Shown here piece by piece: positions 1 through 9,200 of a stretch of 64,000 nt of DNA. This DNA comes from Streptomyces sp. NBC_00690 (GTDB lineage: Bacteria; Actinomycetota; Actinomycetes; Streptomycetales; Streptomycetaceae). The number at the start of each line of letters is the position of its first letter. Position 1 is the stretch's first letter. The stretch is from positions 5,173,501 to 5,237,500 of the forward strand of contig NZ_CP109009.1 in assembly GCF_036226685.1 (NCBI RefSeq), written 5' to 3'. Under the pieces are notes generated by a model. It was given only the letters and a program-made list of their open reading frames with translations, searched no databases and was not told the origin of the DNA. Both the position numbers and the translations under genes were made by a program.

Positions 1-720
1 CGCCGTGTGGTCGCTGGTCAGATGGGTCACTGCGACCGTGACCAGGCCGTAGGGCTGCGACTCCACCACGATCGCCGACAGCGCCTTGTGCGGTCCGAGG
101 ACATGGTGTCCGGCTTCTGTCACCGGCAGACGGCTGAGGAGCAGCAGTCCGTACTCGTCCACATCGCGTCCGCCCGGCGCCAGCGTGTAGTCCTTCCGGA
201 CCCACTCCGTCGCGCGGATCAGCCTCAGCAGTTCCGATGTCACCTCCTGGAGCGCGATCACATCGGCGTCCGCGTTCCGCAGCGCTTCGAGGAGCAGCGG
301 TCGGCGGCGTGCGGTGTCCAGGAGTTCGGCGTCGTACCGGTCCCACAGGGTGTTCCACGTCAGCACGCGCAGAGTCGACGACCCCGAGCGCGGGACGGCT
401 GTGGTCCCCCAGGCCGCGCCGTCCCAGTTCTGGGGAGTGGTCGGCTCGAAGAAGGGGGACGGGAGCCGGCGCGGGGCCTGCATCCGCCCGGCTTCGGTGA
501 GATCGATGCGGTCCACGCCCGTACGCCGGTCCCACACCACCTCGCCGTCGGCCTCGAAGAACAGCACCCGGTGCCAGGGGACCTCTCCGCCCGGTACGAA
601 CGACGTCAGCGGCACCCGCTTGGGCTCGGCGCCGCGCTGTAGCACGCCCAGGGTGAATCTGGCCGGATCGAACCGGGCATCCCAGCGCACCCGGTGGTAG
701 AGCCCCTCACTCGTCTGCAT
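1..720 (-). CDS. MJ1316-domain / EEP-family nuclease, RNA repair (partial, runs off left edge)
   Basis: Only the first 240 residues are in the window. Residues 1-75 resemble the MJ1316 (DUF504) domain, proposed to recognise RNA ends with cyclic phosphates; the VPWHRV stretch (48-53) is its clearest mark. From about residue 117 an endonuclease/exonuclease/phosphatase (EEP) fold begins: LTWNTLWD (120-127), ALQEV (156-160, metal-binding Glu) and THLTSD (232-237). The gene's first 14 bases overlap the end of the upstream RNA ligase-kinase gene, so translation is probably coupled and the two proteins probably act on the same damaged RNA ends. Further domains (2H phosphodiesterase or nucleotidyltransferase in relatives) may lie beyond the edge. 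The domain calls are motif-based; the repair role is inferred. Confidence 0.8.
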   Translation of the reverse strand, partial: MQTSEGLYHRVRWDARFDPARFTLGVLQRGAEPKRVPLTSFVPGGEVPWHRVLFFEADGEVVWDRRTGVDRIDLTEAGRMQAPRRLPSPFFEPTTPQNWDGAAWGTTAVPRSGSSTLRVLTWNTLWDRYDAELLDTARRRPLLLEALRNADADVIALQEVTSELLRLIRATEWVRKDYTLAPGGRDVDEYGLLLLSRLPVTEAGHHVLGPHKALSAIVVESQPYGLVTVAVTHLTSDHTA

Positions 721-2413
721 GGCCGTGCCCGTCCCCGTCCCTGTCGCCGTTCTCGTCGGCGTCCCCGTATGTGTCTTCGATGGTCCCGTTCGGGCCGATG
801 TACCAGGTGCGATGCGCCTGACCCGGGTACGGAGGCTCGTACCGTCGCAGTTGGGACTCCAGCACCTCGTCCGGCACCGCATGGGTGCGACCTGCGTTAC
901 GGCGTCTCAACTGTTCCTCGTCCAGCACCATGACCGCATGGGTGACCAGCGCATTGCGACGCCGCGCGATCTTGTGCACCAGCGCGCGCTGGTGCCGATT
1001 GATCGAAGTGGCGTCCCAGACGACCGTGCCGCCCGCGGTCAGTGCCCGATCAAGCCGGTCGAGACCGGTCCGCAGCACATCGCTGTTCCCCCGCTGGTCG
1101 ACCCGTGCCCCGGCCTCCTCCCGCAGTTCATCGAGGGATATGACGGTGCCGGCGCCCAGCCCGCGGGCAAAGGTGCTCTTGCCGCTGCCCGACGGGCCGA
1201 CCATCTGCACCAGGCGGGGGAAGTCACCGTCGCGCCAACGCCAGGTCGCCGCCGCGGCCTCCTCCGAACCGTTGATCCGACCCTCCGCATAGGCGTCCCG
1301 AGCCTCGGCCCGGCAGCGGTCCGCCACATCCGCTGCCAGTTCGTCGAACCGCGGCGGGTCCCAACTACGGACCTCGTCCGCACACAGCGCTGACCATTCG
1401 ACCTGCTCCCGCTCCTCCGCGCTCTGCGCGAGCGCCGCGGCCACGGAGTGCAGAACATCGAGGTCAGCGGCGTACGACAGCCGCACTAGACCGGTGCGGC
1501 GCTCCTCGTCGGGATACGGGCGATGCAGGCCGGGTGCGAGACCGACGACATCCGCAACCCGACGGGCGAGCCTCATCCCCAACGCGGGCCGCAACCTGGC
1601 CGCGAGGGTGGATCGGTGTTCCCCGTGCAACAGGGCGGCGAGAACCGCGGTCAACCGCACATCGCCCGAACGCTCCAGCCGCGCCGCCACCTCGGTGAGC
1701 AGCCGGTTCGAGGCATGTGTGCCCACGCCGATCGCGTCGCCGAGTTCAGCGGCGTTCGCCGAGCCTCCGGAGCGTACGGACCAGAGTGCGGCAGTTTGCC
1801 CCAGACCGTTGGGGACGACCGCCGTATGCATCCAGTGGGTATCGGTCTGCACATGTCCGGCCCGCACCCACTTGGCCACGGAGTGCGGGAAGTCGCCGGC
1901 CGTGAAGCCCTCAGCGGTCCGGACGACGTATCCCTCCTGCCGGGACAGATCGAGCCGCAGGGCACGCAGGGCGCGCTCGTCGAAGACGCCCCTCCAGAGA
2001 ACGGCCGGCACGGGAACCCCCAATCCCCGCAGGAAGGGGACCGTCCGGTCCCAGTCCAGGCAACGCCCTTGCGCGTCCCAGACGGAGAACCCGTAGAAGT
2101 AGCCGTCGAGCCGGTCGTACGGGAGGGAGTGCCGGGCGTACATGTTCTCGCCGCAGATGCGCCAGCCGACCGGGATCTCATGGGCGATACGGCTGTGGAG
2201 GGCTTTGACCCAGGCCCGTGAGGGATGGTGGGCCGAGTCGAGGGACCTGGCGTGTAGCCCGTCCGCGTACAGCGTGGTGTTCTCGCCGTCGAGCTTCTCG
2301 GTGACGACCACCTCGCGGCCGATGAGATGCGCCAGATCACCGGTCCGTACATCGTCGGACGTGGCACCCGGCGACCAGGGCAGATGCGGTGTGCGCGGAT
2401 AGTGCGTCCGCAT
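707..2413 (-). CDS. RNA ligase fused to P-loop polynucleotide kinase
   Basis: A 568-residue two-domain repair enzyme. Residues 1 to about 200 form an Rnl-type nucleotidyltransferase: TEKLDGEN places the AMP-accepting lysine at K40, with CGENMYARHS (88-96), YFYGFSVWD, EGYVVR (160-165, motif IV) and KWVR (181-184, motif V). Residues about 400-545 are a P-loop kinase (AAA_33 type) with Walker A GPSGSGKS (406-413) and VVWDATSINR (464-473). The tail is rich in Asp, Gly and His. Likely role: phosphorylate 5'-OH ends and seal RNA breaks. The ATG at 2413 fits the conserved N-terminus; an in-frame ATG at 2455 would add 14 residues of poor quality. It overlaps the MJ1316-EEP gene by 14 bases. Confidence 0.88.
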   Translation of the reverse strand: MRTHYPRTPHLPWSPGATSDDVRTGDLAHLIGREVVVTEKLDGENTTLYADGLHARSLDSAHHPSRAWVKALHSRIAHEIPVGWRICGENMYARHSLPYDRLDGYFYGFSVWDAQGRCLDWDRTVPFLRGLGVPVPAVLWRGVFDERALRALRLDLSRQEGYVVRTAEGFTAGDFPHSVAKWVRAGHVQTDTHWMHTAVVPNGLGQTAALWSVRSGGSANAAELGDAIGVGTHASNRLLTEVAARLERSGDVRLTAVLAALLHGEHRSTLAARLRPALGMRLARRVADVVGLAPGLHRPYPDEERRTGLVRLSYAADLDVLHSVAAALAQSAEEREQVEWSALCADEVRSWDPPRFDELAADVADRCRAEARDAYAEGRINGSEEAAAATWRWRDGDFPRLVQMVGPSGSGKSTFARGLGAGTVISLDELREEAGARVDQRGNSDVLRTGLDRLDRALTAGGTVVWDATSINRHQRALVHKIARRRNALVTHAVMVLDEEQLRRRNAGRTHAVPDEVLESQLRRYEPPYPGQAHRTWYIGPNGTIEDTYGDADENGDRDGDGHGHADE

Positions 2414-2466
2414 GATGATCGGCCCCCGGCGCTGATGATGGACGTGCCGGGCCACTGTAGAAGTAG

Positions 2467-2865
2467 TTGATCAGGGCGATCGAGCGATTTTCCCGCGGAA
2501 CCACAGCTCGGGGAGTCCACCCGAGCAAGATCGTGTTCGGCGTTGCGTCCCACGCCCGGGGCTGGGAAGGCGTCCGCGACTTCCAGCCCCACGCCCGGGC
2601 TTCCGAGCCCGCCTACGGCACCTTCGGAGTGGGCCTGGAGGACTACCGGAACATCAAGACGAGGTGCCCCGGCGCCCGGGTGACCGTGGGGCATGCGTAC
2701 ACCCTCTGCGGGATCGAATGGTGGTCCTACGACAACCCGACCACGGTGGCCGAGAAGATGGCCTACGCCAAGCAGTACGGCCTGGGCGGCGCCTTCCTCT
2801 CCAACCTCCGCGGTGACACGGACAACGCCGAGCTGCTGACCGCGATCGTCAGCAGACTGCGGTAG
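2467..2865 (+). pseudogene. Remnant of a GH18 chitinase (C-terminal end)
   Basis: About 115 residues resemble the last third of a glycoside hydrolase 18 barrel: HPSKIVFGVASHARGWEGV (like the family's beta-strand-6 segment), IEWWSYDNPTTVAEKMAYAK (the conserved WSYD tryptophan segment) and YGLGGAFLSNLRGDT near the end. The catalytic DxxDxDxE strand and the rest of the barrel are absent, and no plausible start or signal peptide precedes it. The upstream bases run straight into the divergent RNA ligase gene. I read it as a decayed 3' fragment, possibly cut when neighbouring genes arrived. It is unlikely to be functional. Confidence 0.7.
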
Positions 2866-2888
2866 GACGGACGAGGACTGAGAAGGAC

Positions 2889-2934
2889 GCGATGATCGGG
2901 GGACGCGCTCCTCGGCGCGGCTCCCGACCATCGC
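2889..2934 (+). terminator. Hairpin downstream of chitinase remnant
   Basis: GCGATGATCGGG pairs with CCCGACCATCGC around a GC-rich loop. There is no T-run, as is usual in Streptomyces. It probably served the old chitinase gene and now insulates the next unit. Confidence 0.55.
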
Positions 2935-3131
2935 GCTGACGCAGTGGTCAGCTGAGCCCGAACCCGGACCCATAGCCCACATGGGTGAGCGTGAGCACCC
3001 TTGTATCGGGCCCTGGACATCTGCTATGACCAGCGGGTTTTCTTTCCGCCAACGTGAGTTGAAGAACCCAACACACCCTCCCCGACCCTCTAGCGTGACC
3101 GCCGGAAGCACACCGGACGAGGGGGACGGGT

Positions 3132-3587
3132 ATGACCGGGGCAGGGGCCGACCCATGGCAGGAACTGTTACATCTGGCGGGACAACCTCGGACGGACACC
3201 ACGGGGACGGGCATGTCGCTCGCGTCCGTCGCCGGCTCCCCTGGTGAACCGGGAGCCAAAGGCGCGACGGGAGACCTGAAGCACGAGGCCCAGCCGTGGA
3301 CTTCGGCGGCCACCGCAGCCGCGGTGCTGCGCACCAACACCGCGAGCGCCAACGCCAAGCTCGGGGCGGCACATAGCGGAGTCGATACGGGTACAGCGGG
3401 ACTCGCGAGCCTCGGAGCGCTGAGAGCCGTCCTCACATCTTGGGAGAAGCGGCTCGGAGCCGTACGCGATGAATGCGGCTCCCTGGCACCGGCCCTCAAA
3501 CGGGTCGCCACGGACCAGGGCGAGCACGAGAAGGCGGTGAAGTCGTCCTTCGAGAAGGCCGCCCCGCCCGCTGAGAAGGGCAGGTAG
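3132..3587 (+). CDS. WXG100/ESX-like small helical protein
   Basis: A 151-residue protein without a signal peptide. The first 45 residues are Gly/Thr-rich and low in complexity. From about residue 50 it is helical: the segment WTSAATAAAVLRTNTASANA, then a Leu/Ala-rich stretch ending in LTSWEKRLGAVRDECG and a charged C-terminus. This looks like the Thr/Ala-rich helical hairpin of WXG100 or DUF-type ESX partners rather than an enzyme. The stop is 5 bases before the DUF1023 hydrolase gene, so the two are almost certainly one operon. It may be the secretion partner or chaperone of that protein. Family assignment is by general character only; a hypothetical protein is the safe label. Confidence 0.6.
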   Translation: MTGAGADPWQELLHLAGQPRTDTTGTGMSLASVAGSPGEPGAKGATGDLKHEAQPWTSAATAAAVLRTNTASANAKLGAAHSGVDTGTAGLASLGALRAVLTSWEKRLGAVRDECGSLAPALKRVATDQGEHEKAVKSSFEKAAPPAEKGR

Positions 3588-3592
3588 CAGCC

Positions 3593-5404
3593 GTGCTGAC
3601 CTGGCAGCTGCTCCGCGATCTCAAGCTCTCCGAATTAGAAGGCGCGGCCGACGGCTGGGGAGTGGCCAGCAACCAGGCCGACGCCGCCCGGGACCGCATC
3701 AGCAACCAGATGATCAATGCGCTGGCCGAATCCCAAGTCGGAGAGGCGGCCGATGCAGCACTGGGGCGCCTCAAACAACTCGACCGCAACTTCGAGTACG
3801 CGTACACGGAATGCGGTCTGATCCGTACGACCCTGAATGCGCTCGCCCACGAACTGGGCGAGGAACAGCGACGGCTCAACCTCGCCCTGGAAGACGCGGC
3901 GAACCGCAAGTTCACCGTCCATACCGACGGCTCGGTCAGCTATCCCGCGGGCGGCAACAACATCCTGGACCAGCCGGCAGCCGGCGGCACCACCCGCCGC
4001 CTCGGAGTCCTCGAACAGCCGTCGCCGCTGATCAGCCCCAACCCGCACCGGGCCGAGGCCCAGCGGATCGCCGGAGCCATCGGGGACGCGACCCGCAACG
4101 CCAACGAGATCGACGGCCGCTTCAGCCGCATCCTGGCCGCGCTGAAAGCCCCACCGGGTCTCGCCGTGACCAAGGCCACCTGGACGGACGCGGCACACGA
4201 CGCGGCAGCTGTACGGACAGCGGCCAAGGGATACCTCCCCGAGGCCATCCCGGACTGCGGAACCCCGGCCGCCCGCAAGGGATGGTGGGACGGCCTCACC
4301 CAGGAACACCGCGAAGAACTCCTGGCGACCTACCCGGACCGCATCGGCAACCTGGACGGAATCCCGGCAGAGATCAGGGACACGGCGAACAGGGACAACC
4401 TCCAACTCCTGATCGGCAAACTGGAGGGACAGCCGGACGAACGCTCACAGAACCAACTGGCGGGGCTGAAGAGCATCGACGAACAACTGCGTGCCGAACC
4501 GTTGCCGGGTGTGCCACCGATGTACCTATTGGGGATCGGGGACGAAGGGTTGGGCCGCGCGATCGTGTCTTTCGGCAACCCGGATACGGCGAAGAACGTG
4601 TCGGCATATGTTCCGGGACTGTCGACTTCGTTGGACGCGGAGTTTGCCAGGAACGACATTACGAGAGCGCGGGATACTGCAATCGGAGCTGCTGAAATCG
4701 ATCCTTCCAGCGCATCGATCGTATGGCTTGGGTATGACCCGCCGCAGTTTCCAGCGGACAAGGCTCTCGACAACCTGGCTGTGGCAAGTGACAGGGATGC
4801 GAAAGCAGGCGCACCGGCATACAACGAATTCATGGCCGGCTTGAGTGCTACCAATCAGCACGGCGATCCTCATATGACGGCTATTGGTCACTCCTACGGC
4901 TCTCTCACCGTGGGTATGGCAGCTCAGAGGGAGGGAGGCATCCCGGGCGCGGACAACATCATTCTGGTCGGCAGTCCCGGTACGGGGGCGCAGACGGCCG
5001 AGGACTTGGGCGTGCCGGGAGATCGGGTCTACGTAGGTGCGGCCGAGAACGACCCGGTCACCAGGGCTCCTGATCAGAACTCTTCCAAGGGGCTTCAGGC
5101 CGGCGTACTCATCGGAAGTGTGACTCCCTTGGGACCTGTCACCGGAGGGGCCAGCGGCTTCCTCATCGGGAATGTCGCAACGGATGGGAGCCAGATCTAC
5201 TACGGGACTGACCCCTCTCACGCGGACTTTGGTGCCCGGCGATTCAGAGTCGACGACGGCCCGAGTATGCACGTCGACACTGGTGTCCAGATGCCAGCGC
5301 ACTCCAACTACTTCAATCCCAAGAAGGATTCGGAGTCCGCAGACAATATCGCAATGATTGTGGCGGGCCAGGGGGCAGCGATCACCACTCAGGAGCATCG
5401 ATGA
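3593..5404 (+). CDS. DUF1023-type alpha/beta hydrolase with WXG-like N-terminus
   Basis: 603 residues from a GTG start 5 bases after the previous gene. Residues 1 to about 200 are helical and resemble an ESX/WXG-like region. The C-terminal half is an alpha/beta hydrolase of the DUF1023 (Abhydrolase_8) family: GHSYGS at 432-437 puts the nucleophile at S434; VGSPGTG and VGAAENDPV follow, the latter carrying the probable acid residue; AHSNYF near the C-terminus supplies the likely catalytic His. The substrate is unknown. Codon use changes near base 4490: upstream it is strongly GC-biased, downstream it uses many A/T third positions, and this continues through the next gene. The lipoprotein gene overlaps by 4 bases. 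A secreted effector with swappable toxin module is possible but inferred. Confidence 0.8.
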   Translation: MLTWQLLRDLKLSELEGAADGWGVASNQADAARDRISNQMINALAESQVGEAADAALGRLKQLDRNFEYAYTECGLIRTTLNALAHELGEEQRRLNLALEDAANRKFTVHTDGSVSYPAGGNNILDQPAAGGTTRRLGVLEQPSPLISPNPHRAEAQRIAGAIGDATRNANEIDGRFSRILAALKAPPGLAVTKATWTDAAHDAAAVRTAAKGYLPEAIPDCGTPAARKGWWDGLTQEHREELLATYPDRIGNLDGIPAEIRDTANRDNLQLLIGKLEGQPDERSQNQLAGLKSIDEQLRAEPLPGVPPMYLLGIGDEGLGRAIVSFGNPDTAKNVSAYVPGLSTSLDAEFARNDITRARDTAIGAAEIDPSSASIVWLGYDPPQFPADKALDNLAVASDRDAKAGAPAYNEFMAGLSATNQHGDPHMTAIGHSYGSLTVGMAAQREGGIPGADNIILVGSPGTGAQTAEDLGVPGDRVYVGAAENDPVTRAPDQNSSKGLQAGVLIGSVTPLGPVTGGASGFLIGNVATDGSQIYYGTDPSHADFGARRFRVDDGPSMHVDTGVQMPAHSNYFNPKKDSESADNIAMIVAGQGAAITTQEHR

Positions 5405-6021
5405 GGGCAATGAGGATGGCCTTGGCTGTCGTGTTGGCTATGACCGTGACAGGTTGCGGCTTTGTAGGGGCGTCCGATGACAGGGGAAGTGAGAAGCGCA
5501 AGGTGAGCAAGGTGAGTTTGCAGGAAGCCGCTGAACGAGCGGATGGGATCATGCTTGCCACAATGGCTTCCGTCAGGCCAGAAGTGAACTGGGTGCACTA
5601 CGGGAACACCGACGGGGGGTGTGACTCGTACACGATCGACGGCAAGGCGACCGGCTCGGCTACCCGGCGGGTGGTGGTGATGACCGTTGTCTCGGAGACC
5701 AGGCGCGGCAGCCTTTTGGGAGTGATCGAGCGGTACTGGAAGGAGAGGGGCTACAAGATCACCGGGGTCAACCGCAACAAGACCTTTCCAGCGATCTACG
5801 CCAGCACCCCCGAGGACTTCCGCTTGGTTGCCATGGTGGGCAAGAAGGGGCAATTCTTCTTCGGGATCACAACTCCCTGCTTCATCACGTCTGAGGTGGA
5901 AGCCCCCAAGACTCCCCCCAACGGCACCCCCTTCGAAGGCCCCGTGGTCCCCGACCCATACGTCCGGTCCGACTTCTGGTCTGCCACCACGGCGATCCCC
6001 TCGGCCTCTCCTAGCCGGTGA
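5401..6021 (+). CDS. Small lipoprotein, possible immunity partner of the DUF1023 hydrolase
   Basis: 206 residues. The signal peptide reads LAVVLAMTVTGCGF, with a lipobox cysteine at residue 19 or so, so the protein should be anchored on the outer face of the membrane. The rest has mixed alpha/beta character with no catalytic motif I recognise (segments VNWVHYGNTDGGC and GVIERYWKERGYKIT). The ATG overlaps the hydrolase stop in an ATGA arrangement, implying coupled translation. It shares the lower-GC codon use of the hydrolase C-terminal half, so the two may have been acquired together. An immunity role against that hydrolase is an inference from this arrangement; an accessory lipoprotein is equally allowed by the sequence. 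Confidence 0.65.
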   Translation: MRAMRMALAVVLAMTVTGCGFVGASDDRGSEKRKVSKVSLQEAAERADGIMLATMASVRPEVNWVHYGNTDGGCDSYTIDGKATGSATRRVVVMTVVSETRRGSLLGVIERYWKERGYKITGVNRNKTFPAIYASTPEDFRLVAMVGKKGQFFFGITTPCFITSEVEAPKTPPNGTPFEGPVVPDPYVRSDFWSATTAIPSASPSR

Positions 6022-6233
6022 CCCACTGCCTCGGGCCGCGCCACGCTGCTGCCAGCCGCGGCGGTGCGGCCACTTGAAGAGGTGGGCATTGCCACCAGCT
6101 GGCGGGATTTCGTCACTGCGGGGGCCAGAAACCGTCTGCTGCGGGTGAGCCGTGGCCTCCTACGGTGCTTGTAGAGGTCGGGAAGGTCGATGGGCCGGAA
6201 CCGGGCTCGGGTGGGCGACGGGGGAGCTAAGCC

Positions 6234-9200
6234 ATGGGTTTCGGTGATCTGGTCAGCGATCTGACCCCAGATGTGGTCGAGGACGCCGTAGAAGACGCCA
6301 CCGAGTGGGCGGGCGATCGAGTCGAGGACGCCGGGGACTGGACGGCGGACCGACTCAAAGACGTGGGATGGGATTCGGGCGCCGACTGGGTGCGGGAAAA
6401 GTCCCGTTCGCTGGCCAACCGAATGGGTGCCGAGGTCGATGAACTCGACCTGGGACAGACCGACGACAAGACCAAGCTCATCTACGGCTCTCCGTCCAAA
6501 CTCCGAGCCACCGCAGCTCATCTGAAGGACTTTCAGAAATCTTTCACGACGGTGGCCCAGGGGCTGAAGGGCTTGGACTCGTCCTCGGTGAAGGGCGAGG
6601 CGGCGGAGGCGTTCCGGGAGACGGTGGCGATCGAACCACCGAAGTGGCTGAAGGGCGCGGACGCGTACGGGGATGCCGCAGGTGCCCTGGAGGCGTTCGC
6701 GGCGACCGTCGAGTGGGCGCAAGGGCAGGCACAGACGGCGATCGAGAAGTGGAAGGCCGGCACCAAGGCGTCCGAAGACGCCTGGGACGCGCACAAGGCG
6801 AAGCACGAAACCTTCAACCGGGCCGCCGAAACGTACAACGCGATGGCCCCGGACCAACGTGACCCCTCGTCGCTGCCGCCGCGCCCGGGTGAGTTCAAGG
6901 ACCCGGGTACGGCGCTGATGAAAGAGGCGCAGGAACTCCTCGGCGAGGCCCGCAAACAGCGCAACAGCGCCGCAGAGACCGCACGTACCGCAGTGCGCGC
7001 GGCACGTGACGCGGCGCCTCCGAAACCTTCGTACCACGAGCAGGCGGTGAGCGGCCTCAACGAGATGGAGGTGATCCAGTCCCACTTCGTCGGTGGGGTC
7101 ATCAAGGGCACGGCCGGGCTGGTGAACTTCGTCCGAAGTGTCAACCCGCTCGACCCCTACAACCTCACCCACCCGGCGGAGTACGCACTGGCGTTGAGCA
7201 ACACCGCGGCCGGCCTGGTGCAGGTGGCGAACGACCCTTGGGGTGCCGGCAAGCAGATGGTCACCGGCTTCATGAAGGACCCGGCCGAGGGCATTGGCCG
7301 TCTGGTGCCCGATCTGCTGCTCACCGCTGCCACGGGAGGCGGCGGCGCGGCGGTCAAGGGGGCCCGGATCGCCAAGGAGGCGGCGGACCTCGCAGCTGAC
7401 GCGAGTCGCGCCCGCAAGGTGGTCGATGATGCTCCGGAAGGCACCCACAACCGCCAGGACGGCCAGCGCACCACCACCAACACCGACCCGGTCGACCTGG
7501 CCTCGGGGCGGATGTTCCTGCCGCAGACCGATGTGATGCTGCCCGGCGCCTTGCCGCTGCTGTTCACCCGACGCGTCGAGTCGGGCTACCGAGCAGGCCG
7601 CTTCTTCGGGCCCACCTGGTCATCCACCGTCGACGAGCGTCTTGAGGTCGACGCCGCAGGAGTCATCCATGTCACCGCTGACGGGCTCCTGCTGACCTAT
7701 CCGCACCCCGTCCCCGGACTGCCCACCCTCCCCGAGAGCGGCATCAGCCGCTGCACCCTCGCTCGGGACGAAGCCGGCGACTACACGATCACCGACCCGG
7801 ACAGCGGACTGACGCGTCACTTCACCGCACCACCCGGCGGGGAACCCGGGGGCGACGGCGATGCCTGGCTGGTTCAGATCTCCGACCGCAACGACAACGC
7901 CATCACCTTCGACCGCACCCCCGACGGCGTACCGCTCGCACTCGTTCACTCGGCTGGTCACCGTCTTGCCCTGTCCCTGGACGAAGACCGAGTCACCTCA
8001 CTCGCCCTCGAAGCCCCGGACGGACCGCACCCGGTCATGTCGTACGGGTATGACGACGGCAACCTGACCACCGTCACCAAGCCTTCCGGCGCCACACTCA
8101 CCTTCGCGTACGACGACCGGCGTCGGATCGTCACCTGGATCGACTCCAACCGCAGCCGGTACGACTACGTCTACGACGAACAGGACCGGGTGATCGGCGA
8201 GGGCGGTGAAGCGGGTCACTACCAACTGACCATCGCCTACGGTCTGCCGGACTCCGCAACCGGCCATCGCACCACCGCCCTCACCACCGCGGACGGTCAC
8301 ACCACCCGGCATCTCATTGACACCAACTGCTGTGTCCTCGCCACCACCGACCCGCTCGGCCACACAACCCGGTTCACCTACGACGGCCGTGGTCGAGCAC
8401 TCACCCGCACGGATCCGCTGGGCCGTACCACCGCCTTCCGCTACGACACCGACGGCCGACTCGCCACCGTCGTACGGGCGGACGGCAGCGAGCTAGCGAC
8501 GACACGCAATGCTCTCGGGCTCCCCGTCACCCTCCTCAGTCCGGACGGAGCACGCTGGGCCCAGGAGTACGACGACCGGGGCAACCGCACCGCGCTCACC
8601 GATCCGGCCGGTCACACCACCCGCTACGGCTATGACCCCCACGGCCGCCTCACGTCGGTCACCGACGCGCTCGGTGCGGTGTCCACGGTTCGGTGCGATG
8701 CTGCGGGGCTGCTGCTGGAAGTCACCGATCCGCTCGGCGGCACCACCCGCATCGAGCGCGACCCCTTCGGTCGACCGGTACGGGCGACGGATGCTCTCGG
8801 TGCGATCACGACCCTTCGGTGGACCGTCGACGGTCAGCTCTCCAACCGCACCCGACCGGACGGAACCAGCGAGTCCTGGACGTACGACGGGGAGGGCAAC
8901 CGAACCAGCCACACCGACCCTCTCGGACAGACCACCCGCTTCGAACACACCCACTTCGATGTGATGTCCGCCCGCATCGACCCCGACGGGGTGCGCTACG
9001 AGTTCCAGCACGACCGCGAGCTGCGCCTCACCCAGGTCACCAATCCACAGGGACTGAACTGGTCCTACACCTACGACCCGGCCGGGCGGCTCACCTCCGA
9101 AACCGACTTCGACGGCCGCACGCTCACCTACAGCCTCGACCCGGCCGGGCAACTCGTGGCGCGTACGACGCCGCTCGGTGCGCGCGTCGCCTACGAACAC

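Noticed and set aside
7..642. Plus-strand frame over the first 0.6 kb
   Set aside because: The minus-strand frame gives MJ1316 and EEP motifs; the plus frame is its shadow with no family likeness.
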